This document shows, piece after piece, positions 8,301-15,985 of a stretch of 15,985 nt of DNA (the stretch's first letter is position 1; each line of letters starts with the position of its first letter). The position numbers and the translations under genes are program-made. The stretch comes from Tetmemena sp. SeJ-2015 (Eukaryota > Ciliophora > Spirotrichea > Sporadotrichida > Oxytrichidae). The stretch is taken from assembly GCA_027382625.1 (NCBI GenBank), contig JAJKFJ010024309.1:1-15985 (forward strand), read 5' to 3'. Below the pieces are notes generated by a model. The model was not told the DNA's origin and made no database searches. It worked only from the letters and a program-made list of their open reading frames with translations.

Positions 8301-11300
8301 ATGTCAATAAAAGCAAATAAAAGAGTTGCTCTCGCACCTTCTCGGCAGTTCCCCTCCGATGAATCTTATGAGCCGATTGTTTCTTCGTAATTGCTTTTGA
8401 TGCCCTAGCCTATTTTCCTAATGAAGATAATGTAGTGTGCAGATTGAGGCTTTTATCTGGGATCTTAATATAAAGCACTCTTTATTTTCAGTTTTGATCG
8501 TGATTCACATGGTCTGTTTGACTACGAGAGCAAAACCATAGTAAGGCAAAGTATAAAGAGCACTGGCTGCAGTAAGTATTATTCTTCTATTTCAAGAGTG
8601 ATTCCTTTAAAATAAATTCTGGAGCACAAAGGGAAGTGCTTCCTAGAATAGCATTTTACAAATTAATGTCTATCTCTTTATCCATATTGATTGTTTAGTT
8701 TTCTTGTCTCGGCTTGAGCAGGAATTGAAAGTGCTATTGCCGAACGTTGACAATTAGGAAGATTACTAAAACCTGCTCTCTTTGGTCTACAAGCAAGGCT
8801 CTTACTATATGTACCCTCCTATTATGGAAGTCTATATATTTATTGCATTCATTTTAAATGTACCACTCAAAGAGTCTGACTGATGAGAACTTCAAGAACC
8901 ATGTGGACAGGGTCTGGCGTATAGTAAAATACGAAACTTTCACAACGGGCAAGTAAAACACATTCAAGGTCGTGCAAGGGGACACCATCAAATTTGGGAG
9001 AGTGCGCTTCCAAATCAAGAAACTCCACATCGATCCCGCAGACGTACAAAAAATACAAGAAGACAACAATACTTGTTAAATTAGTAGATAAAAATGCCTG
9101 TGGGCATATTCTTATAATGAAATGCAATACTAATAACATAGACGAAACTAACTAAGCGTCGATAAGAGGATCAATAATAGGCCAAGGGAATCGAATAGCT
9201 CCAAACATGATCTCCATCGACAACTCATAAACGTAGAACTAGATAAGACTAATGACCACTGAGCAAGAAGTAATGAGTGCAGGTGGATTTACTGAACCAT
9301 TATATTAAAAATCTTAATCTTGCTCATTTCATTTACCAGATACAAGAATGACTCAAAACTTTGGAGTGAAAGAGACAGTTGGCTTTGAAAATAAGCCAAT
9401 AGTGTTTCAAGATGAGAAGATTCAGCAGCAAGAATAGGAGATCAAGCTCAAGGCGGCTTTATTGCAAAGACAAGCTAGCAATTCCAAGAACTCAGAGTAG
9501 ATACTTTGTAAAATTTGCTTGTCCGAGGAGGACTCTACAAATCCTATGATAAGTCCGTGTAGTTCAAATAATTTTTCTACTTCATTTTGTATCATAGTTG
9601 CACTGGCTCTATGCAGTATATCCATCTTGAATGCTTGAGAGAGTGGCTGGAAGGGAAAAAGCACATGAAGGAGACTCCTTGGGTGAACTCCTATATCTGG
9701 AAGAACCTGGAATGTGAGATTTGTAAGCATGCCTACTCGGATATGTTAACTCTGAAGGATGGACGCATAGTGAGTCTGCTTAAATACCAGATTCATGACG
9801 ACGCCTCAAGCTACATGATCATTGAAAGTGTGACCAACACCACTTCAAAGACTATTCATGTCATTAACTTTAGCAACAAGCGCAAAGTTAGAGTGGTAAG
9901 TTACTGAAAGCTCTTTCTATACTACTATTTGATTTGAGAATTAAGGAGTTTAGCAATTTATTTTAGGGGAGAGGATAAAATGCAGAGGTAAGGATTACAG
10001 ACATAAGCGTCAGCAGATTTCATACCTTGATAAAGCTAAACAAAAAGGGAGAAATCATCATCTAGGATAACCAATCAAAGTTTGGAACACTGGTGCAGCT
10101 AGTTGAACCTTTGCCAGTGAGGATGAACGTCCCTCTTTATCTGTAGATTGGAAGAGTGGTCGCTGTCATCTTTTCAATCCCGAGATTCTCCTGCCTACAG
10201 AGATGTTTCTGCGCGTAAGTACTTATTCCTTAAAGTTATAAATACTTTTTATTTAGACTTTCTAATACGAGGAAGAGAGAATAAAATCTGCACTATGATG
10301 AAGTGTCAAGGTACTTCCCCCTTGAGTTTCAGTATCTGTTCTATCCTGAAACTATCATTCCAAGGAAATCTGTAATGGCGACACTTGACTTCAGAAACGG
10401 AGTCCTTGGAAATCCCTATAAGTCCATCACAGGCCTCTAAGATCTTCATAATGGATCTCTCGAAATTTTAAACTCTTCTTTGCTCCCATTCTACCTAATT
10501 TTTCCATTTAAATGTCACGCTCTTCAGCAAGAGACGCATCACGATAGTTCGACTATTAACAACAAGAGCTGAACGATTAGGATGTGGTACTTGGCTAAGT
10601 GAACAGAGGTTCTCAAAGTCACTCACGAGTAGCCAACGCACAAGCCAATGGCTCCTAATCCTCTTAAAACTAGACTGTGATAATCAACAACAACAGGAGT
10701 AACTTAAACTAAGGTTCTTAACTCTCAGCGAGACTTATGAATCAAGCAAGCAACCCACTTGTCCTCCCATAGAGCTCTAGTGTATTTGTGAGGGAGGACG
10801 AGAGACAACTCTCGGTGGCAATAGAATTCGTAACTAACGCAGACCGATTGGACTCAGAGAACAGACAGCAGGTAGTTAACAATTTGGTCTAGTAGATGAA
10901 TGGCATGAGTAGAACTAGAGCTGAAGGCGCTTAGAGATTTGATGGGCAATTAGTACTTTGTAATAGTAATGTTATTATGCCTTTTTAACTTGTAATTAGC
11001 AGTTGGTTAGGGACAAGAAGGCAATAACCAGAATCTTCCCACCTTTTAGAATAACAACTAGACTATTCCACGACTGGGTATCCTCAGAGAAGAGGATGAA
11101 GAAGATAAAGATGGAAATTACACGGGCAGATTAGAATTTGAAGGAGAGTTAAAGTTGTTGTAATAATCTTTCCACTTGTGTTTTTAAGGACATAGGAATC
11201 CATTTAGTGAACTAAACAGCCACAGAAATGACTACGAAAACAATAACAACGATATTCCGAATTTCAGAGAGCAAGACTTGGATCAGCTAAATGCTTATAA

Positions 11301-12213
11301 CATCAACAGTTCGAGAGTACAAGGCACAACTAATCTCATCCCCTAGTACTAATCGCATGAGCATCGTTTTTCAAACCCTTCACTTCAGCAACACAGCGGC
11401 TTGCACTATCAGGGATCAAATCCTAACCTAAGACAGTAGAGGCTGACAGGAGTGGGCAGCAACGGAGGCCTCCCTCGCATTTAATTGATGAGTCCTACTC
11501 ACACGAACAGAGAGGCCTCTATTTTCTCTCTGAGTAGATTCAATGACCCTGATGAGGATGAACAAAGGAGACTGGAATAAGTGCAAGAGAGTCAATATGA
11601 AGAGGTGAAGGTTTCTCAGGTGGAGAAAATGGATATCTCAGACCTCCCCATGAACTATAACACTGGCACCTTCCAGACCAACACTAACTCTTTTATATTT
11701 TCTCCTATATTACCTAAAAATATTACTCTCAAAACGCTAATAACCGAACTCAGTCGATGTTCAACTAATTTGACAAGAAATTGAGGACGAGCTAAGACAA
11801 GTTGAACGGAGCTGGAACAGGCTTTGCCACTCTGGTTGGCATTAACGAGCAGAAGCCGATAATTCCAGCTCTCAGCTCAGCTAAGAACCACCCTCTCAAC
11901 GTAAAACCTCTAGCAGGCTACACCTCAGTTTAAAACGAGAGAGGATTCCATTTTATCATACTATGGTTATAGTTTTGACTACTTTGTAAGCGACTGACTT
12001 GCCGAGCAACCCTTCTGGCATTAACTTCAACTAAACTGTGAACTAACAGCAGCAGTCATAACACCAGCAGTCTGATTCCACCTAGTTAAATCTTAAAGAG
12101 TTAATAAGTCTAATAATACTTCTTTGATATTTGATCTCTCAGGGAAGAAGAGAGACAAAAAGGGAGCAAATCAATTGAGCGCCAAAGACCTGAACCTCCC
12201 AAAGAATAACTGA
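8301..12213 (+). CDS. RING-CH (MARCH-type) zinc finger and FHA domain protein (germline, interrupted)
   Basis: The start is ATG at 8301 (MSIKANKRVALAPSRQF) and the stop is TGA 12211-12213. The protein is restored by removing nine repeat-bounded stretches and three to five introns. An N-terminal region contains VVQGDTIKFGRVRFQIKKL near 8980. A RING-CH finger follows: CKICLSEED with PCSCTGSMQYIHLECLREWL and then ECEICK (about 9507-9726), a C4HC3 arrangement seen in membrane-type E3 ubiquitin ligases. An FHA domain follows with GRGQNAEVRITDISVSRFH (about 9967-10023), including the GR and SxxH residues that bind phosphothreonine. The last 500 or so residues are Q/N/S-rich with no fold. No membrane segment is evident, unlike most MARCH proteins. 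RING-CH plus FHA together is a protist-type combination to my knowledge. The function of pairing ubiquitin transfer with phosphopeptide reading is inferred. Confidence 0.87.
8387..8491 (+). other. Spliceosomal intron
   Basis: A 105-base GTAATT...TTTCAG. It joins DESYEPIVSS to FDRDSHGLFDYES. Confidence 0.8.
8627..8720 (+). other. IES, pointer GAGCA (longest IES)
   Basis: GAGCA occurs at 8622-8626 and 8716-8720. Removing 94 bases joins SRVIPLKQILEQ to ELKVLLPNVDNQ. A GT...AG intron at 8572-8698 would also restore the frame but discards good coding sequence. Confidence 0.72.
8816..8864 (+). other. IES, pointer ATGTACC
   Basis: ATGTACC occurs at 8809-8815 and 8858-8864. Removing 49 bases joins KQGSYYMY to HSKSLTDENF. 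Confidence 0.92.
9074..9131 (+). other. IES, pointer CAATACT
   Basis: CAATACT occurs at 9067-9073 and 9125-9131. Removing 58 bases joins KIQEDNNT to NNIDETNQAS, frame 2 to frame 0. Confidence 0.9.
9283..9339 (+). other. Possible intron
   Basis: A 57-base GTGGAT...TTACCAG ending in a pyrimidine-rich stretch. The length is a multiple of three and it is open in frame, so it could instead be translated (it would read GGFTEPLYQKSQS). Confidence 0.45.
9565..9599 (+). other. IES inside the RING finger, pointer TAGTT
   Basis: TAGTT occurs at 9560-9564 and 9595-9599. Removing 35 bases rebuilds the zinc-ligand motif PCSCTGS exactly. Neither edge can be placed as GT...AG. Confidence 0.92.
9896..9966 (+). 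other. Spliceosomal intron
   Basis: A 71-base GTAAGT...TTTTAG. It joins NKRKVRV to the FHA motif GRGQNAEV. Confidence 0.9.
10215..10256 (+). other. Spliceosomal intron
   Basis: A 42-base GTAAGT...ATTTAG. It keeps the frame and joins CLQRCFCA to LSNTRKREQ. Confidence 0.75.
10479..10525 (+). other. IES, pointer CTCTTC
   Basis: CTCTTC occurs at 10473-10478 and 10520-10525. Removing 47 bases joins GSLEILNSS to ARDASRQFDYQ. Confidence 0.88.
10954..10999 (+). other. IES, pointer AATTAG
   Basis: AATTAG occurs at 10948-10953 and 10994-10999. Removing 46 bases joins GAQRFDGQLA to VGQGQEGNNQN. Confidence 0.9.
11160..11195 (+). other. Possible intron
   Basis: A 36-base GTAATA...CATAG. It keeps the frame and joins EGELKLL to NPFSELNSH. 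The stretch is also open, so it may be translated. Confidence 0.45.
11692..11729 (+). other. IES, pointer ACTCT
   Basis: ACTCT occurs at 11687-11691 and 11725-11729. Removing 38 bases joins TFQTNTNS to QNANNRTQSMF and bypasses TGA at 11782. Confidence 0.87.
11932..11975 (+). other. IES, pointer AGTTT
   Basis: AGTTT occurs at 11927-11931 and 11971-11975. Removing 44 bases joins LAGYTSV to LTTLQATDLPS. Confidence 0.85.
12074..12111 (+). other. IES, pointer AGTCT
   Basis: AGTCT occurs at 12069-12073 and 12107-12111. Removing 38 bases joins QSQHQQS to NNTSLIFDLSGKK, which then runs to TGA 12211. Confidence 0.87.
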
Positions 12214-12619
12214 AGATCAAAATCTGAATGAATATGAGTTTTCCTCCCAAATGAATACTATATTTATTATTATCGCACTAACTATATAAGCTTTGAGATT
12301 AAGTTAACTCTCCTCCATCTATAATAATCCTAATTCATTTCTGAATAAATGAACTTTACATAATTCACAAATATCAACTATTAACTATTCTTCTATAAAT
12401 TTTTCATAATAAATATTATCTATCTTCACAAATAAGGAGAAGGTACCCTCCATGTCTAGACATGAGAAGCTGCCAATAAATTAATATCGTAGTAGCAGTA
12501 GTTTATAAGTTGCTTTTTTAATATTTTAAAAGAGAGAACTTATAAATTATTTGAGGATTAATTAACTCTCTTTAAAATAATAAGTCCCAATCAAAGAATA
12601 AATAAATTGCTCTTTCTTA
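12214..12619. promoter_or_regulatory. AT-rich spacer between genes C and D
   Basis: About 400 AT-rich bases holding the 3' end of C and the upstream region of D. An alternative upstream start for D (ATG 12452, MSRHEKLPINQYRSSS) is in the same frame as 12620 with no TGA between, so part of this could be coding or hold a further IES. No defined element is recognised. Confidence 0.5.
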
Positions 12620-15600
12620 ATGGAGTACTCACTTACCTCGCACCTGCAGAAACATGGAAGCGGCATAGAGGGGCCCTTGGGCTCAGATCTTAGCCAGTTC
12701 AACGATAATTAATCCCTCGCTTTCTCAGACAGTCAGCAAATGATTGCAACCAGAAATTATAAAAGCCCATTTAAATATGATTGAAATGGTATGATTAAAC
12801 TTCTGCTGTATTACTTTACTGATATTTGTGAATAGTTTAAAATCTGGAGAAAGACAGACGAGATTCCATATTGCTAAAAGTAAAAATAATTTGAAAGTGA
12901 GAATTTAATCTTAAATGTGTGATAATTAGAAGAGGAGAAGACATTTACATAACCTTGGAGGAAGATCTTAACCGCAAGCCTAACCACTCTAAAGGCAAGT
13001 CGCAATCTATTGTATTATCAATTATTGGATATATCTTTTTTAACTGACTCACTTTAGACAGGATCCTAACTCAGAGGATGGTGCCACTGGCTGACTTAAT
13101 GCAAAAAATGCTAGAGATAGAAAGCTCACTCCCTTTTGTAAGTTATCGAATTCATACAAACTTAGAATATAAAGATAGAGAGAGAGAGAGTTCACCATTT
13201 TTCTAATTTTACTTATAGATTAGAAAGCTAGAGCAGCTGATGAGCGACCAAGAGGACAAACTAGCGAACATGAGTTACAAAGTGCAGCGACTGATGAGCG
13301 CAGGTGAAGTTGACACCAAATTAAGCATCTTTGAGCAGGACCTATTTCTCAAAATGCAAATCATGCTCGGCAAAACGGAGACAAAGACCAGCTAAGCGAT
13401 TGACGCAAAGGCTGATAAGATGGAAATTACAGACTACATCAAGCTTATTATAAAATGAATGAGTTTATAATGATACAAGTATTAACATATTTTTTCTCAA
13501 TAAGGCAAACTTTACCGACTTACAAAGGGCATTTGAGAGAATCATAAACTTGGAGCTGCAAGTCAACGGTATGGTAGAGTCTTAGGAGATAGGTAGCGCT
13601 CACCTGAGAGATACAGTTTAAAAGCTTTGCAAGGAAATGCTAAGCACTCAGAGTGAGTTGCAACAGCTGGCCAGATAAGAATAGCTGGAGCTGCTGGAAT
13701 AAAAACTGCATGGACTTGAAACCTTCATGGCAGAAAATCTTGCCTCTGGAAATAAGAACCAAGTTGATATGTCTTAAATTAATATAAAAGTAGCTTTTAT
13801 TAAAATCAGAGATGCGTTTATAGATTTTAATTTTGTCTACTGATGATGAGAGAAGGTAATTCAAGGAGATGAAACACCTGAACATGCATGGCTTCGGCGA
13901 CGATTATCTCAAACTAATCCAGAAAAGATACGCTGATAAGGATCCCAATTAGTTCCCGCTCAAAGAGAAGGCTGCTTATCTCCAGGTTCAGAATAATGAA
14001 ATGGCCTTAAAGATGTTCGCCTAAGATGAATTCTCTCAACATTTATTCTTAAAATCTGATAGCTGTTTTCTTATATTCTATTTAGCAATGGAGCAGGATT
14101 AGCTGAGAGAGTAAATAACCCAACAGGCCTTATAGATCCAAGAAAGCAATAAGAATTTCAGTTAGCTTTAGGCGGCCATATCAACTCATTCCAGTTCCTA
14201 AAAGAAGGTAGACGACTTATTTTCTCAAGCAGCTTAGGAAACACAAGCTCTAAGGGATTATACAAAGAGACTTGAAGATGCTATGTACAACCTACGAGGG
14301 GAACTTGGAAAAATAGGAGATTTGAGACTGAGGGATCACGAGGACTTTGCTTAGAAAATTCTGAGACTGGAGGTGAATGTGGAAACTCAAAGTAGGGAAC
14401 TACAGATGCTCAAGAACACGAGGAAGTAAATTCTAGATAAGGTAGATCAAGAACTCAGGTTGTCTAAAGATACCAGAGTCAAGACTGAGCGAAGATGCAG
14501 CGAATATGATCAAAGAATAGATAGTCTTAGATTATAACTTGAAATATTACTTATATATATTTAGTCTTATGAATGAGGTTCAGAAGCAAAAGAGTCACTT
14601 CACAAAGGAGATAGAGTTATTGAGGGAGCCTCTAGCTATTGAAATAGGCAAGATGAGAGCAGAGAATGAGTAACTGCACTCAGCCTTCGAAACTCAAAAG
14701 GATGACTATAGAGAGTTAACAGGAGGCTTTTTAAAAGTCCTCAACCAAAGAGGTTCAAGTACTTTGCTTCAAGCTGAAGGAGAGCAAGTAGAGGAATTCA
14801 AACTCAAAGATAAGTTCCTGCAAAAATAGTAGCAACTAGCTATGATGAAGACTTTTTACTCCGAGAACCAGAGAATAAGCAGTCCATTCTCTGCAATATA
14901 GCTTTAGAAGGAAACTGGTAATATCATATAAAAAATTATGAACTGAATTCGATTGAATTGGATTGAATATATTAGATATAGATGGATGGAGTGGGTTCAA
15001 AAGAGGGAGCTTAAACGATTGTGTCCCTTCCTGACATCCCTAGAATATTCCTGAAAGCCTAGAACTTGAGCAGTAATTCAAGCAGCTTGCATTTGAATGG
15101 GATCTAAAGTGCTAGATCAGTTTCCACTGCTCTCACTCAACTCAACACCTATCAGCAGTAGAGCAGTCTGAAGCTTCAGAACTTTAATCATCAGGGGAGC
15201 AGTCAAGCCCTTCATCAGACTCATAATCAGCTTAAATAAGTTAAGGGAGTTGGAAAGAAGCAACCCATGTTCAGTCCTGGAGGTTAAGCCGCATTTGAAA
15301 GCTCAAAATTACTAAATAGCGATAGGAAATCTCAGGAGAGAAACGATAACTACGATAATTCCCAAGACAATGTCTTCACAGAGAAGGATTTATATTCATT
15401 TTAAAGTTAATGCCTTAAGTTTATGATTCTATGAACATGACTGGAACTACGTGGCTGCCTCAAACTAGGAGAGGGAATCAATAGGAACTGCTTAGTCCAA
15501 AGAGTGTCTCGAATAGAAGCCAGAGTTTGATGGGCTTCAACTCTAAGAGAGATTTGTCTTAAAAGTATTTTAAACTTAAATGATTGAACTAATTTAATGA

Positions 15601-15985
15601 GATGGGCTTCTAAATGAGGAAGCAGATGCACAGAAACAGCCAGATTTCACGAAGCTAAAGAAGTTCAAGCATTTGATGGAGGACGCACATAAGATAGATG
15701 AAGAAGATGACTATAATGCTAAATTCAATACTCAGAGGTTCTCCAAACTTCCTGCTATTTAATTACTCATTGTTTCTCTATCTTCAAAATATTTTTATTT
15801 TGCTAAGAGCAAAAGCAAAACGAGGACTAACAGGAATACTCTCCTTAGAAATGTGATTCTCATGACTACTGCTGCTCCTACGAGTGCTTAATAGCAATAT
15901 CCTGATAACTTGCAACCTTATCTGACCAATCACCACAGTCTTCCTCTCTCTGCTAGAAACCAACATTAATCTCAGAATGGAAAGA
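12620..15985 (+). CDS. Long coiled-coil protein of unknown function (germline, interrupted; 3' partial)
   Basis: The chosen start is ATG 12620 (MEYSLTSHLQKHGSG). An upstream in-frame ATG at 12452 is possible. The gene runs off the right edge with no TGA. Ten repeat-bounded stretches and one intron are removed, and one in-frame TGA region (12999-13057) stays unresolved. The protein is mostly alpha-helical coiled coil from about 13070 to 14890 with heptad-like leucines (IRKLEQLMSDQEDKL, then ELQQLARQEQLELLEQKL and LRLEVNVETQSRELQMLKN). After about 14980 it becomes a Q/N/S-rich, basic tail (SARSVSTALTQLNTYQQQSS). A charged segment DYNAKFNTQRFSKLPA lies near 15710-15757. No catalytic motif or membrane segment is seen. 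It could be a structural cytoskeletal or basal-body protein, but nothing in the sequence proves this. Confidence 0.78.
12782..12823 (+). other. IES, pointer TGAT
   Basis: TGAT occurs at 12778-12781 and 12820-12823. Removing 42 bases drops an in-frame TGA and joins YKSPFKYD to ICEQFKIWRK. The pointer is only 4 bases. Confidence 0.65.
12893..12906 (+). other. 14-base IES, pointer AATTT
   Basis: AATTT occurs at 12888-12892 and 12902-12906. Removing only 14 bases shifts frame 2 to frame 1 and joins CQKQKQF to NLKCVIIRRGEDIY, bypassing TGA near 12920. Confidence 0.72.
12999..13057 (+). other. Unresolved interruption
   Basis: Frame 1 is used before (EEDLNRKPNHSKGK) and after (RILTQRMVPLADLM), but a TGA at about 13044 lies between. 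An interruption of length divisible by three is needed. No GT...AG pair or repeat of 5 or more bases with that spacing was found. Confidence 0.5.
13138..13218 (+). other. Spliceosomal intron
   Basis: An 81-base GTAAGT...TTATAG with no pointer. It joins EIESSLPF to IRKLEQLMSD. It contains a short GA run. Confidence 0.85.
13443..13500 (+). other. IES, pointer TCAA
   Basis: TCAA occurs at 13439-13442 and 13497-13500. Removing 58 bases joins KMEITDYIN to KANFTDLQRAF and drops two TGAs. The pointer is only 4 bases. Confidence 0.72.
13775..13838 (+). other. IES, pointer TGTCT
   Basis: TGTCT occurs at 13770-13774 and 13834-13838. Removing 64 bases joins NKNQVDMS to TDDERRQFKEM. Confidence 0.87.
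14035..14079 (+). other. Possible IES, pointer ATTCT
   Basis: ATTCT occurs at 14030-14034 and 14075-14079. Removing 45 bases joins MFAQDEF to YLAMEQDQLRE. The length is a multiple of three with no stop, so the frame does not demand it. Confidence 0.6.
14530..14569 (+). other. IES, pointer TAGTCTTA
   Basis: The 8-base repeat TAGTCTTA occurs at 14522-14529 and 14562-14569. Removing 40 bases joins DQRIDSL to MNEVQKQKSHF and bypasses TGA at 14574. Confidence 0.92.
14902..14981 (+). other. IES, pointer ATATAG
   Basis: ATATAG occurs at 14896-14901 and 14976-14981. Removing 80 bases joins ISSPFSAIQ to MDGVGSKEGAQ. Confidence 0.88.
15391..15428 (+). other. IES, pointer GATT
   Basis: GATT occurs at 15387-15390 and 15425-15428. 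Removing 38 bases joins NVFTEKD to SMNMTGTTWLP. The pointer is only 4 bases. Confidence 0.72.
15554..15603 (+). other. IES, pointer GAGAT
   Basis: GAGAT occurs at 15549-15553 and 15599-15603. Removing 50 bases joins MGFNSKRD to GLLNEEADAQK. A longer repeat nearby (GATGGGCTTC) gives the wrong frame. Confidence 0.87.
15758..15805 (+). other. Possible IES, pointer TGCTA
   Basis: TGCTA occurs at 15753-15757 and 15801-15805. Removing 48 bases joins RFSKLPA to KSKSKTRTNRN. It is a multiple of three with no stop, but the removed part is very AT-rich and hydrophobic when translated, unlike its flanks. Confidence 0.68.

Noticed and set aside
8572..8698. A 127-base GTAAGT...TTTAG intron in gene C
   Set aside because: It restores the frame, but the GAGCA repeat gives a smaller removal and keeps a good coding segment (KYYSSISRVIPLKQILEQ).
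13165..13192. GA-rich run (gatagagagagagagag) as a regulatory repeat
   Set aside because: It lies within a well-formed intron and is short low-complexity sequence.
1..15985. Telomere repeats (G4T4/C4A4), tRNA, rRNA, CRISPR arrays or TBE-type transposon genes
   Set aside because: None were seen on either strand on reading the window.
1..15985. TGA as a second tryptophan codon (karyorelict-type code)
   Set aside because: In-frame TGAs fall in repeat-bounded stretches or introns or at gene ends, and TGG is used normally for Trp, so no reassignment is needed.

Overview
The window reads as germline (micronuclear) DNA of a spirotrich ciliate of the hypotrich type (Oxytricha/Stylonychia-like). Read with the standard code, only short shadow frames appear. 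Read with TAA and TAG as glutamine and TGA as the only stop, nearly the whole window becomes four protein genes. Their reading frames jump every 100-500 bases. At almost every jump a short AT-rich stretch of about 13-94 bases is bounded by a direct repeat of 4-9 bases. Removing the stretch plus one repeat copy restores the frame and gives continuous, family-consistent protein. That is the signature of internal eliminated sequences (IESs) with pointer repeats between macronuclear-destined segments (MDSs). I trace about 35. A smaller set of interruptions are ordinary GT...AG introns without flanking repeats. The species cannot be fixed from the sequence, and no telomere repeats are present.

Layout. 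Gene A (+, enters from the left edge, to about 5546 or 5728) has a long Q/N/S-rich N-terminal part and then pieces of a cytosolic carboxypeptidase (CCP/Nna1-type M14 peptidase, tubulin deglutamylase family). Only alternate pieces of the CCP domain are present at 4490-5012. The segments expected to hold the zinc ligands are absent, so this gene is a candidate scrambled gene whose other MDSs lie outside the window. Gene B (-, 7968 to 5628, convergent with A) is a leucine-rich-repeat plus coiled-coil protein with a Q/N-rich tail. Gene C (+, 8301 to 12213, divergent from B across 332 bases) is a RING-CH (MARCH-type) zinc finger plus FHA domain protein with a long low-complexity tail. Gene D (+, from about 12620, leaves the right edge) is a long coiled-coil protein of unknown function.

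Working picture. A (tubulin modification), B (LRR/coiled coil) and D (coiled coil) would suit a cilium or basal-body setting, and C looks like a ubiquitin-ligase/phosphopeptide-binding protein. This is inference from family only. The four loci are packed with spacers of roughly 80, 330 and 400 bases. No transposon, tRNA, rRNA or CRISPR was seen. All interruptions were found by eye from frame logic, so individual boundaries, especially those with 4-base pointers, may be off.
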